From contig NZ_CP033966.1 of assembly GCF_003854895.1 (NCBI RefSeq), forward strand, positions 5,022,001 through 5,086,000: a stretch of DNA of 64,000 nt, in the 5' to 3' direction. A model generated the notes under the pieces. It had not been told where the DNA came from. It saw only the letters and a list, made by a program, of their open reading frames with translations, and did no database searches. Every line of letters begins with the position of its first letter. Within the stretch, counting starts at the first letter, position 1. The position numbers and the translations under genes were made by a program. The DNA comes from Pigmentiphaga sp. H8 (GTDB lineage: Bacteria; Pseudomonadota; Gammaproteobacteria; Burkholderiales; Burkholderiaceae_B). This document shows positions 23,684 to 31,973 of the stretch, piece by piece.

Positions 23684-26269
23684 TCACACGCCGACCGAAT
23701 CGGCCACATCCTTGAAGTCAGGGATCTGGTCGAAGTTCATGTAGCGATAGATGGTCTTCTCGTGCTCGGCCAGGACGCCGGTCTCGGCCATGTACTCTTC
23801 CTTGGTCGGGATGCGGCCCAGGCGCGAGCAGATGGCGGCCAGTTCGGCGGAACCCAGGTACACGAACGAGTTCTTGCCGAGGCGGTTCGGGAAGTTGCGG
23901 GTGCTGGTCGACATGACCGTCGCGCCTTCGCGGACCTGCGCCTGGTTGCCCATGCACAGCGAGCAGCCCGGCATTTCCATGCGGGCGCCGGCCGAACCCA
24001 GGACGCCGTAGTGGCCTTCCTCGGTCAGCTGCTGCTGGTCCATCTTGGTGGGCGGAGCAACCCACAGCTTGACCGGGATGTCGCGCTTGCCTTCGAGCAG
24101 CTTGGACGCCGCGCGGAAGTGGCCGATGTTGGTCATGCAGCTGCCGATGAACACTTCGTCGATCTTGGCGCCGGCGACGGCGGACAGGGTCTTGACGTCG
24201 TCCGGGTCGTTCGGGCAGGCCACCAGGGGCTCGTGCACGTCGGCCAGGTCGATCTCGATGACGGCGGCGTACTCGGCGTCGGCATCGGGTTGCAGCAGTT
24301 CCGGGTTGGCCAGCCAGGCTTCCATGGCCTTGACGCGGCGGCCGATCGAACGCTCGTCTTCATAGCCGTTGGCGATCATCCACTTCAGCAGCGTGATGTT
24401 GCTGTTGATGTACTCGATGATCGGTTCCTTGTTCAGGCGCACCGTGCAACCGGCGGCCGAACGCTCGGCGGAGGCGTCGGACAGTTCGAAGGCCTGTTCC
24501 ACCTTCAGGTCCGGCAGGCCTTCGATTTCCAGGATGCGGCCCGAGAAGATGTTCTTCTTGCCCTGCTTCTCGACGGTCAGCAGGCCCTGCTGGATCGCGT
24601 AGTAGGGAATGGCGTTGACCAGGTCGCGCAGCGTGACGCCGGGCTGCAGCTTGCCCTTGAAGCGGACCAGCACCGATTCGGGCATGTCCAGCGGCATGAC
24701 GCCGGTGGCCGCCGCGAAGGCGACCAGGCCCGAGCCGGCCGGGAAGCTGATGCCGATGGGGAAGCGGGTGTGCGAGTCGCCGCCGGTGCCGACGGTGTCG
24801 GGCAGCACCATGCGGTTCAGCCACGAGTGGATGACGCCGTCGCCCGGGCGCAGCGAGATGCCGCCGCGATTGCTCATGAACTCGGGCAGCGTGTGGTGCG
24901 TCTTGACGTCCACGGGCTTGGGATAGGCGGCGGTGTGGCAGAACGACTGCATCACCAGGTCGGCCGAGAAGCCCAGGCAGGCCAGGTCCTTCAGCTCGTC
25001 GCGGGTCATGGGGCCGGTGGTGTCCTGGCTGCCGACCGAGGTCATGCGCGGCTCGCAGTAGGTTCCCGGGCGGATGCCCTTGCCTTCCGGCATGCCGCAG
25101 GCGCGGCCGACCATCTTCTGGGCCAGCGTATAGCCCTTGCCGGTGTCGGCCGGGTTGTTGGGCAGGCGGAACAGGGTCGAGGGCGGCAGGCCCAGGGTCT
25201 CGCGCGCCTTGGCAGTCAGGCCGCGGCCCACGATCAGCGGAATGCGGCCGCCGGCGCGCACTTCGTCGAACAGCACGTCGGACTTGATCTCGAACTCGGC
25301 GATGACTTCGCCGTTCTTCAGCGCCTTGCCTTCATAGGGGCGCAGCTCGATGACGTCGCCCATTTCCATCTTGGAGACGTCCAGCTCGACCGGCAGCGCG
25401 CCGGCGTCTTCCATGGTGTTGTAGAAGATGGGAGCGATCTTGCTGCCCAGACAGACGCCGCCGAAGCGCTTGTTCGGCACGAAGGGGATGTCTTCGCCGG
25501 TCCACCACAGCACGGAGTTGGTGGCGGACTTGCGCGAGGAGCCGGTACCGACCACGTCGCCGACGTAGGCGACCGGATGGCCCTTTTCCTTCAGGTCATT
25601 GATGAGCTTGAGCGGACCGACCTTGCCGGGCTCTTGCGGCTCGATGCCCGGACGCGGGTTCTTGAGCATGGCCAGCGCGTGCAGCGGGATGTCGGGGCGG
25701 CTCCAGGCGTCGGGCGCGGGCGACAGGTCGTCGGTGTTGGTTTCGCCGGTGACCTTGAACACGGTCAGCGTCAGGCTTTGCGGCAGTTCGGGGCGGCTGG
25801 TGAACCACTCGGCGTCGGCCCAGCTTTGCAGCACGGCCTTGGCGTTGGCATTGCCCTTGTCGGCCTTTTCCTTCACGTCGTGGAAGGCGTCGAACATCAG
25901 CAGGGTCTTCTTCAGGCCTTCCGCGGCGATGGTGCCGACCTGCGCGTCGTCCAGCAGCTCGATCAGCGCGCTGATGTTGTAGCCGCCCAGCATCGTGCCC
26001 AGCAGCTCGGTGGCCTTGGCGCGGTCGATCAGCGGGCAGGCTTCCTTGCCCAGGGCGACGGCGGCCAGGTAGGACGCCTTGACCTTGGCGGCGTCGTCCA
26101 CGCCGGCCGGCACGCGGTGGGTCAGCAGATCGACCAGGGTCTGCTCTTCGCCCTTGGGCGGGTTCTTGATCAGCTCGATCAGGTCGGCGGTCTGCTGCGC
26201 CGACAGCGGCAGCGGGGGGATGCCAAGCGCGGCCCGCTCGGCAACGTGTTGACGGTAGGATTCAAGCAT
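23684..26269 (-). CDS. acnB: Aconitate hydratase B
   Basis: Citrate-isocitrate isomerase of the TCA cycle and, in many bacteria, the 2-methyl-cis-aconitate hydratase of the methylcitrate cycle. The 861-residue protein matches AcnB length and order: N-terminal HEAT-like domain (MLESYRQHVAERAALGIPPLPL), swivel domain, then the [4Fe-4S] domains. Cluster cysteines are seen in IGSCMTNIGHFRAA and PGCSLCMGNQAQV. It has its own promoter (26312-26340) next to a palindromic operator and its own terminator, so it is monocistronic. Confidence 0.97.
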   Translation of the reverse strand: MLESYRQHVAERAALGIPPLPLSAQQTADLIELIKNPPKGEEQTLVDLLTHRVPAGVDDAAKVKASYLAAVALGKEACPLIDRAKATELLGTMLGGYNISALIELLDDAQVGTIAAEGLKKTLLMFDAFHDVKEKADKGNANAKAVLQSWADAEWFTSRPELPQSLTLTVFKVTGETNTDDLSPAPDAWSRPDIPLHALAMLKNPRPGIEPQEPGKVGPLKLINDLKEKGHPVAYVGDVVGTGSSRKSATNSVLWWTGEDIPFVPNKRFGGVCLGSKIAPIFYNTMEDAGALPVELDVSKMEMGDVIELRPYEGKALKNGEVIAEFEIKSDVLFDEVRAGGRIPLIVGRGLTAKARETLGLPPSTLFRLPNNPADTGKGYTLAQKMVGRACGMPEGKGIRPGTYCEPRMTSVGSQDTTGPMTRDELKDLACLGFSADLVMQSFCHTAAYPKPVDVKTHHTLPEFMSNRGGISLRPGDGVIHSWLNRMVLPDTVGTGGDSHTRFPIGISFPAGSGLVAFAAATGVMPLDMPESVLVRFKGKLQPGVTLRDLVNAIPYYAIQQGLLTVEKQGKKNIFSGRILEIEGLPDLKVEQAFELSDASAERSAAGCTVRLNKEPIIEYINSNITLLKWMIANGYEDERSIGRRVKAMEAWLANPELLQPDADAEYAAVIEIDLADVHEPLVACPNDPDDVKTLSAVAGAKIDEVFIGSCMTNIGHFRAASKLLEGKRDIPVKLWVAPPTKMDQQQLTEEGHYGVLGSAGARMEMPGCSLCMGNQAQVREGATVMSTSTRNFPNRLGKNSFVYLGSAELAAICSRLGRIPTKEEYMAETGVLAEHEKTIYRYMNFDQIPDFKDVADSVGV

Positions 26270-26311
26270 TGGAAGTGTCCCGGTATGAAGGGATTGAGGG
26301 CGATCGCCGGG

Positions 26312-26363
26312 ATTGTAGGACTAGCGGCGGCGAGCTGCAACTGTCTTATATCTTATATAAGAC
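26312..26363 (-). promoter_or_regulatory. acnB promoter with adjacent palindromic operator
   Basis: On the minus strand TTGCAG (26335-26340) and TACAAT (26312-26317) are exactly 17 bases apart, giving a start about 35 bases before the acnB ATG. Two bases upstream of the -35 box is a perfect inverted repeat: GTCTTATAT (26343-26351) and ATATAAGAC (26355-26363), three bases apart. It contains the 12-base palindrome TCTTATATAAGA (26351-26362). The position fits an activator or a repressor, possibly of the GntR type, for TCA-cycle genes; the regulator is not in the window. Confidence 0.7.
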
Positions 26364-26438
26364 ATGCGCATCCCCTGCGTATGGTCGAGCCGGGATAGAA
26401 TCATTTTCCCGATATTCGGCCACGAAGGGGTAATCGAG

Positions 26439-28319
26439 ATGCATTCAACGAAATTGAATCTGGATTGCCCCACCGGGGCCCGACCGGCCGAAGCGGCCAC
26501 CCTGCTTTCCCCGTCGCGCCGCCACTGGATGCAGTTCGCCGGCGCCGGCGCCCTGCTCCACGCGCTGCCCGGCTGCGGCGGCGGCGACGATCCCGCGCCC
26601 GACGCTGGCCGGCTGTCCGAGGCCATCCAGTGGGGGCGCGACGCCATCCGCCAGGCCGTGCAGAAGAACCAGGCCACCGCGGTCTCGGTCGCGCTGATGA
26701 CCAGCGAAGGCGTGATCTGGCAGGAAGCCTTCGGCGTCGCGGATCCACAGGGCAACGTCGCCGCCACCGTCGACTCCCGCTTCAATATCGGCTCGGTCAG
26801 CAAGGTATTGGCCGCGCTGGCCGCCATGGTGCTGTGCGACCGGGGCAAGCTGGCGCTGGACGCGCCGATTACCCGCTATCTGCCCGGCTTCTCGATGCTG
26901 TCCAGCGAGTACGGTCGGATCACGCTGCGCCACCTGCTCAGCCATTCGTCCGGGCTGCCCGGCACCAATTGGCGCAACATCTTCGCGTTCGAACCCATTG
27001 CCGGATACGCGCAGGACACCCAGGACGGGCTGGCCTACTTCCACCTGAAGCACCAGCCGGGGGAACTGGCCGTCTATTGCAACGACGGCTTCACGATGGT
27101 CGAGAACCTGGTGGCCGCGGTCACGGGCCAGTCGTACGCCGAATTCGTCCGGCGCGAGATCCTCGAACCCCTGGGCATGAGCCATTCCGCCTATCCCGTG
27201 CAGGCCTTTCCCGAAGGCAGTTTCGTGCACCCGGTCTACGAAGGGCGGCGCATGGGACAGGAATTCGTGTCGGCCTACGCCACCGGCGGCCTGGCCTCCA
27301 CGCCCGGCGACATGATGCGGCTGGCGAAGATGTTCCTGGACCTGGGCATGTACCAGGGCAAGCGCCTGGTGTCGCAGGCGGCCGTGCAGGAGATGGGCAC
27401 CGACCAGACCAAGGGCCTGCGCATCAACCCCTGCCCCGAATGGCGCTGGGGCCTGGGCTGGGACTCGGCGCTGCACCCCGGCCTGGACAGCGTCGGCATC
27501 AAGGCCTGGCAGAAGAACGGCGGCACGAGCTTCTTCTCGACCGAGTTCTTCGTACTGCCCGACCAGCGCATGGCCCTGCTGCTGACGGGGGCCGGCACCA
27601 CCTACGGGCCGCTGCGCATCGCCGAGGGCGTGCTGCTGCGGGCCCTGGCCACCACGCGCGCGATTCCCGCCGTGCCGGCGGCGCTGGAAGGCATCCCCGC
27701 GGCGGCGGCGCCCTCCGTCGATGCCGCCGGGCTGGCGGGCATCTATGCGAATTTCGAAGGACCGTACAAGGTCCAGGCCGTCAATGCCGGCACGATCGAC
27801 GTGCTGCACAGGAAGGGCGACGCCTGGGATCCGGTCGCTCCGGGCCTGACCCTGCGCGCCGACGGCTGGTGGTGGAACGACGCGCCGTCGGGGAACAGCT
27901 ACCGCTGGCTGACGCTGGACGGCAAGCATTACATGATCCAGCGCGTACCGGCCGGCTGGGGGCACTACCGGCTGACGATGTCCGTGGGCCAGCGCCTGGC
28001 GCCCCTGCCCCCGCTGTCCGCCGCCTGGCAAGCCCGCCTGGGCACGCGCTGGGAACCCACCAATGAATCGCCCGAGTCCGTGGCGCTGGCCCTGGGCGGC
28101 GGCATCGCCACGCTGGACGAGCTGGCCGAGTTGCCAGGGTATGTGATGTGGAGCGATGGCCAGTTGCTGCGGCCCGATGGCGACGACCGTGCCAGAATGA
28201 CGATACAGGTGCCCGTCAATCACGGGCGGGACCTGGTCGAGCTCGAGTTCTCGACCGTGGACGGCCAGCCGCAGATGCGATCGGGGTCGTCGCTGTACCG
28301 CCTGCTGACAGAGGACTGA
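26439..28319 (+). CDS. Serine-hydrolase lipoprotein of the beta-lactamase/PBP fold, Tat-type signal
   Basis: A 626-residue class C beta-lactamase-like protein (Pfam Beta-lactamase fold). The N-terminus has a twin-arginine motif SRRHWMQF (Arg27-Arg28), then a hydrophobic stretch and a lipobox LPGC (Cys46), so it is probably exported by Tat and lipidated. Ser119-Val-Ser-Lys122 is the SxxK nucleophile motif, YCN (in AVYCNDGF) the YxN motif, and HSSGLPG the usual nearby turn. The last 200 residues form an extra C-terminal domain. It may hydrolyse an ester or D-amino-acid amide; a true beta-lactamase is unlikely. GAAGGGG precedes the start. Confidence 0.82.
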   Translation: MHSTKLNLDCPTGARPAEAATLLSPSRRHWMQFAGAGALLHALPGCGGGDDPAPDAGRLSEAIQWGRDAIRQAVQKNQATAVSVALMTSEGVIWQEAFGVADPQGNVAATVDSRFNIGSVSKVLAALAAMVLCDRGKLALDAPITRYLPGFSMLSSEYGRITLRHLLSHSSGLPGTNWRNIFAFEPIAGYAQDTQDGLAYFHLKHQPGELAVYCNDGFTMVENLVAAVTGQSYAEFVRREILEPLGMSHSAYPVQAFPEGSFVHPVYEGRRMGQEFVSAYATGGLASTPGDMMRLAKMFLDLGMYQGKRLVSQAAVQEMGTDQTKGLRINPCPEWRWGLGWDSALHPGLDSVGIKAWQKNGGTSFFSTEFFVLPDQRMALLLTGAGTTYGPLRIAEGVLLRALATTRAIPAVPAALEGIPAAAAPSVDAAGLAGIYANFEGPYKVQAVNAGTIDVLHRKGDAWDPVAPGLTLRADGWWWNDAPSGNSYRWLTLDGKHYMIQRVPAGWGHYRLTMSVGQRLAPLPPLSAAWQARLGTRWEPTNESPESVALALGGGIATLDELAELPGYVMWSDGQLLRPDGDDRARMTIQVPVNHGRDLVELEFSTVDGQPQMRSGSSLYRLLTED

Positions 28320-28328
28320 TCCCCCATC

Positions 28329-29258
28329 TTGGAACTGCGCCAACTCCGCTATTTCGTCCGCGTCGTCGAACTGGGCAGCATGGGCCGCGCCGCGCGCGAG
28401 CTGGGGCTGGTGCCCTCCGCCCTGAGCCAGCAGATCAGCCGCCTGGAAGGCGAGCTGGCCACGCGCCTCCTGCAGCGCACCGCCACCGGCGTCATTCCCA
28501 CCGACGCCGGGCTGGCGTTCTGGCGGCAGGCGCAGATGGCGCTGCGGCACGCCGATCAGGCCGTGGTCGCGGCGCGCGAGGCCCGGCTGTCGGGCGCGGT
28601 CAGCATAGGCTTCGCGCCGTCGACGGCTTCGCTGCTGGCCCGCCCTTTCATCGCCGCCATGCATGACCGCTACCCCGACGTGCGGCTGCATCTGGTGGAA
28701 AGCCTGTCCGGCCACCTGGCCGGCATGCTGAACGCCCGCCTGCTGGACCTGGCCGTGCTGTTCCAGACCGACAGCGGCCGGCACTGGAGCGTCCTGCCGC
28801 TGCTGGACGAAAAGCTGTTCGTGGTGGCCCGGCCCGATCTCGTGTCCGACCGCCAGCCCCGCCAGCCGATGACCGTGGCCGAGGCCGCGCGGCTGCCGCT
28901 GGCGATGCCCAGCAAGACGCATGGCCTGCGCATCCTGGTCGATGCCGCGTTCGACCGCGCGGGCGTGGAACCGGACATCGCGCTGGAGATCGACGGCCTG
29001 ACCACGCTGATGAACACCGTGATCGACACCCCCATCGCCACCATCCAGCCGGGCGTCGCCGCCGGCGGGATGCACGAGGGGCGCCTGTGCCTGTATCCGC
29101 TGGACGATCCCTATCTGTTCCGGCGCAACGTCGTGACCAGCGTCTCGGACGACGAGCTGTCCCCGGCGGCGCTGGCCGCGCGGGTGGTCCTGGCGGACCT
29201 GATGCGCACGCTGGTGCGCGACGGCCATTGGCCGGGAGCCACCATTCACGAATCGTGA
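28329..29258 (+). CDS. tcuR: LysR-type regulator of tricarballylate use (TcuR-like)
   Basis: A 309-residue LysR protein: MELRQLRYFVRVVELGSMGRAARELGLVPSALSQQISRLEGELATRLLQRT, then the effector domain. It starts at TTG (28329-28331), ten bases after the previous stop, with only a weak site ahead. It lies 77 bases upstream of tcuA and tcuB on the same strand, the order tcuR-tcuA-tcuB known from Salmonella, where TcuR activates in response to tricarballylate. The name rests on this context. Confidence 0.82.
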   Translation: MELRQLRYFVRVVELGSMGRAARELGLVPSALSQQISRLEGELATRLLQRTATGVIPTDAGLAFWRQAQMALRHADQAVVAAREARLSGAVSIGFAPSTASLLARPFIAAMHDRYPDVRLHLVESLSGHLAGMLNARLLDLAVLFQTDSGRHWSVLPLLDEKLFVVARPDLVSDRQPRQPMTVAEAARLPLAMPSKTHGLRILVDAAFDRAGVEPDIALEIDGLTTLMNTVIDTPIATIQPGVAAGGMHEGRLCLYPLDDPYLFRRNVVTSVSDDELSPAALAARVVLADLMRTLVRDGHWPGATIHES

Positions 29259-29335
29259 ATACCCATTGCCCGCGCGCCGTCTAGCCTGGTCGGACCGCTC
29301 CGCCTACAGTGATTCCTCACTGATAGGAAAGCGGA

Positions 29336-30754
29336 ATGATAGATGTCCTGGTCATCGGCGGCGGCAACGCCGCCTTGTGCGCGGCCCTGATGGCCCGCGA
29401 GGCGGGCGCCAGCGTCATGCTGCTGGAAGCCGCGCCCAAGGAATGGCGCGGCGGCAACTCGCAGCACACGCGCAACCTGCGCTGCATGCACGACGGTCCG
29501 GAAGACGTGCTGGTCGACAGCTACCCGGAAGAGGAATTCTGGCAGGACCTGCTCAAGGTCACCGGCGGCATCACCGATGAAAAGCTGGCGCGCCTGGTCA
29601 TCCGGGCCTCGTCCAACTGCCGGGACTGGATGCGCAAGCATGGTGTGAACTTCCAGCCCGCGCTGTCCGGAACCCTGCACATCGCCCGCACCAACGCCTT
29701 CTTCATGGGCGGCGGCCGGGCACTGGTCAACGCCTACTACCGCAGCGCCGAGAAGCTGGGCGTGCAGATCCGCTACGGCACGCCGGTGCATGCCCTGGAA
29801 CTGGACGGCGACCGCTTCGTGGCGGCGCTGGCCGGCAACGAACGCATTCCGGCCCGGGCCTGCGTCATGGCGGCCGGAGGCTTCGAGTCCAACCTGCAAT
29901 GGGTACGCGAGGCCTGGGGCCAGAACGAGCGGGGCGAATGGCCGGCGGACAACTTCCTGGTGCGGGGCACCCGCTACAACCAGGGCGCCCTGTTGAAGTT
30001 CATGATCGACGCCGGTGCCGACATGATCGGCGATCCCACGCAATCGCACTGCGTCGCCATCGACGCGCGCTCGCCGCTGTACGACGGCGGCATCTGCACC
30101 CGCCTGGACTGCGTGTCGCTGGGCATCGTCGTCAATCGCGACGCCCAGCGCTTCTACGACGAGGGCGAGGACTTCTGGCCCAAGCGCTATGCGATCTGGG
30201 GCCGCCTGGTCGCCTTCCAGCCGGACCAGATCGCCTATTCCATCATCGACGCCAAGGCGGTCGGGCGTTTCATGCCGCCAGTGTTCACCGGCATCCGGGC
30301 CGACAGCCTGCCCGAGCTCGCGCGGCTGACGGGGCTGGACGAAACCCGTTTGATGCAGACCGTGCGGGACTTCAACGCGGCCTGCCGGGGCGAACACTTC
30401 GACCACACCATCATGGACGACTGCCGCACCGAGGGCATCTCGCCCGTCAAGACGCACTGGGCCCGGCCGCTGGATACGCCGCCCTACTTCGCCTATCCGC
30501 TGCGGCCGGGCATCACCTTCACCTACCTGGGCACCCGGGTCGACGAGAACGCCGCCGTGCACTTCGGCGGGCAACCCAGTCCGAACCTGTTCTGCGCCGG
30601 CGAGATGATGTCCGGCAACGTGCTGGGCAAGGGCTATACGGCCGGCGTCGGCATGTCCATCGGCACGGCCTTCGGCCGCATCGCCGGCACCCGCGCCGCC
30701 GAGGCCGCGCGGCACCCCCGTACTCACGGAGCATCCAATCTTGAAGCAGCTTGA
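29336..30754 (+). CDS. tcuA: FAD-dependent tricarballylate dehydrogenase
   Basis: Oxidises tricarballylate to cis-aconitate. The 472-residue flavoprotein belongs to the fumarate reductase/succinate dehydrogenase flavoprotein family: DVLVIGGGNAALCAALMAREAGASVMLLEAA, the RGGNSQHTRN segment following, ARACVMAAGGFESN, and the C-terminal FCAGEMMSGNVLGKGYTAGVGMSIGTAFGRIAG. AGGAAA precedes the ATG. It overlaps tcuB by 14 bases. Its product cis-aconitate would enter the TCA cycle through aconitase, and acnB is encoded about 3 kb away. Confidence 0.92.
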   Translation: MIDVLVIGGGNAALCAALMAREAGASVMLLEAAPKEWRGGNSQHTRNLRCMHDGPEDVLVDSYPEEEFWQDLLKVTGGITDEKLARLVIRASSNCRDWMRKHGVNFQPALSGTLHIARTNAFFMGGGRALVNAYYRSAEKLGVQIRYGTPVHALELDGDRFVAALAGNERIPARACVMAAGGFESNLQWVREAWGQNERGEWPADNFLVRGTRYNQGALLKFMIDAGADMIGDPTQSHCVAIDARSPLYDGGICTRLDCVSLGIVVNRDAQRFYDEGEDFWPKRYAIWGRLVAFQPDQIAYSIIDAKAVGRFMPPVFTGIRADSLPELARLTGLDETRLMQTVRDFNAACRGEHFDHTIMDDCRTEGISPVKTHWARPLDTPPYFAYPLRPGITFTYLGTRVDENAAVHFGGQPSPNLFCAGEMMSGNVLGKGYTAGVGMSIGTAFGRIAGTRAAEAARHPRTHGASNLEAA

Positions 30755-31958
30755 GGACCTCGCGCACGACGCGCAAACCCTGGCGGCCGGCGTGCAGGCC
30801 GTGCCGGTCCAATGGCGGACCCAGGCCGCCGCGCAAGGCGGCGCCTGTTCGACCACGCTGACCGCCGACGAAAGCGAAGCGGCCCGCGTCCTGCAGATAT
30901 GCAATGCCTGCCGCTATTGCGAGGGGTTCTGCGCGACGTTCCCGGCCATGATGCGCAGGCTGGAATTCGGCAAGGCCGACGTGCACTACCTGGCCAACCT
31001 GTGCCACAACTGCGGCGCCTGCCTGCACGCCTGCCAGTACGCGCCGCCGAACGAATTCGGCGTCAACGTGCCCCGGGCGATGGCCAAGGTGCGCGTGCAG
31101 ACCTATGGCGACTACGCCTGGCCCGGTGTCCTGGGACGCCTGTACCGGCACAACGGCGTCGCGCTGGCCCTGGCGACGGCGTTCGCGCTGGCGCTGTTCC
31201 TGGTGCTGGCCGCCGGCATGAACGGCGGCATCTGGCACGAACCGCTGGCCGGCAACTTCTACGCCATCTTCCCGCACAACCTGCTGGTGGCGCTGTTCGG
31301 CACGGTGTTCGTGCTTGCCATCGTCGCGCTGGGGGTGGGCGTGACGCGCTTCTGGCGCAACGTGTCCCCCGGCTCGGCCACCGGTCCGGCCGTAGCCGAG
31401 GCCGCGCACGACGCGCTGCGCCTGAAGTACCTGGACGGCGGACACGGCAAGGGCTGCAACGAGGAAAACGACGCGTTCACGCTGGCGCGGCGGCGGTTCC
31501 ACCACTTCACTTTCTACGGCTTCATGCTGTGCTTCGCCGCCACCTGCGTGGCCACGCTCTATCACTACGCGTTGGGGTTGCACGCGCCGTATGCGCTGAC
31601 CAGCCTGCCCGTGCTGCTGGGCACCGCGGGCGGCATCGGCCTCTTGATCGGACCGGCCGGCCTGCTGTGGCTGAACCTGCGCCGCCACCCGGAGCACGGC
31701 GATCCCGACCAGCGTCCCATGGACCGCGGCTTCATCTGCCTGCTGTTCCTGACCAGCCTGACCGGGCTCGCGCTGCTGGCCGTGCGCGAGACCAGCGCCA
31801 TGGGCCTGCTGCTGGCCGTGCACCTGGGCGTGGTGATGGCCTTGTTCCTGACCCTGCCCTACGGCAAGTTCGCGCACGGCATCTATCGATGCGCCGCGCT
31901 GCTGAAGTGGAGCATCGAGCGGCGCCAGCCGAGCAGCACGCGGCTGACGCCGGACTGA
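30741..31958 (+). CDS. tcuB: Tricarballylate utilisation protein B (iron-sulfur / haem membrane protein)
   Basis: Reoxidises the flavin of TcuA and passes electrons to the quinone pool. The 405-residue protein has an N-terminal ferredoxin-like domain with two cysteine clusters (CNACRYCEGFC and CHNCGACLHACQYAP, about residues 54-100), followed by a membrane part of about six segments from residue 135. His residues in HHFTFYG and HLGVVMALF are candidates for haem ligation. It starts at TTG (30741-30743) inside the end of tcuA, with GGAG eight bases before. No tcuC transporter gene follows. Confidence 0.9.
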   Translation: MKQLEDLAHDAQTLAAGVQAVPVQWRTQAAAQGGACSTTLTADESEAARVLQICNACRYCEGFCATFPAMMRRLEFGKADVHYLANLCHNCGACLHACQYAPPNEFGVNVPRAMAKVRVQTYGDYAWPGVLGRLYRHNGVALALATAFALALFLVLAAGMNGGIWHEPLAGNFYAIFPHNLLVALFGTVFVLAIVALGVGVTRFWRNVSPGSATGPAVAEAAHDALRLKYLDGGHGKGCNEENDAFTLARRRFHHFTFYGFMLCFAATCVATLYHYALGLHAPYALTSLPVLLGTAGGIGLLIGPAGLLWLNLRRHPEHGDPDQRPMDRGFICLLFLTSLTGLALLAVRETSAMGLLLAVHLGVVMALFLTLPYGKFAHGIYRCAALLKWSIERRQPSSTRLTPD

Positions 31959-31973
31959 ACCCGCCGCGGGGCG

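Noticed and set aside
23762..26398. Long open frame (about 880 codons) antisense to acnB
   Set aside because: The product is an Ala/Arg/Gln/His-rich string without family motifs, while the opposite strand encodes a complete AcnB. Typical GC-rich shadow.
26445..29249. Open frame of about 930 codons antisense to the serine hydrolase and tcuR
   Set aside because: Low-complexity composition; the plus strand holds SxxK/YxN and LysR motifs in the same region.
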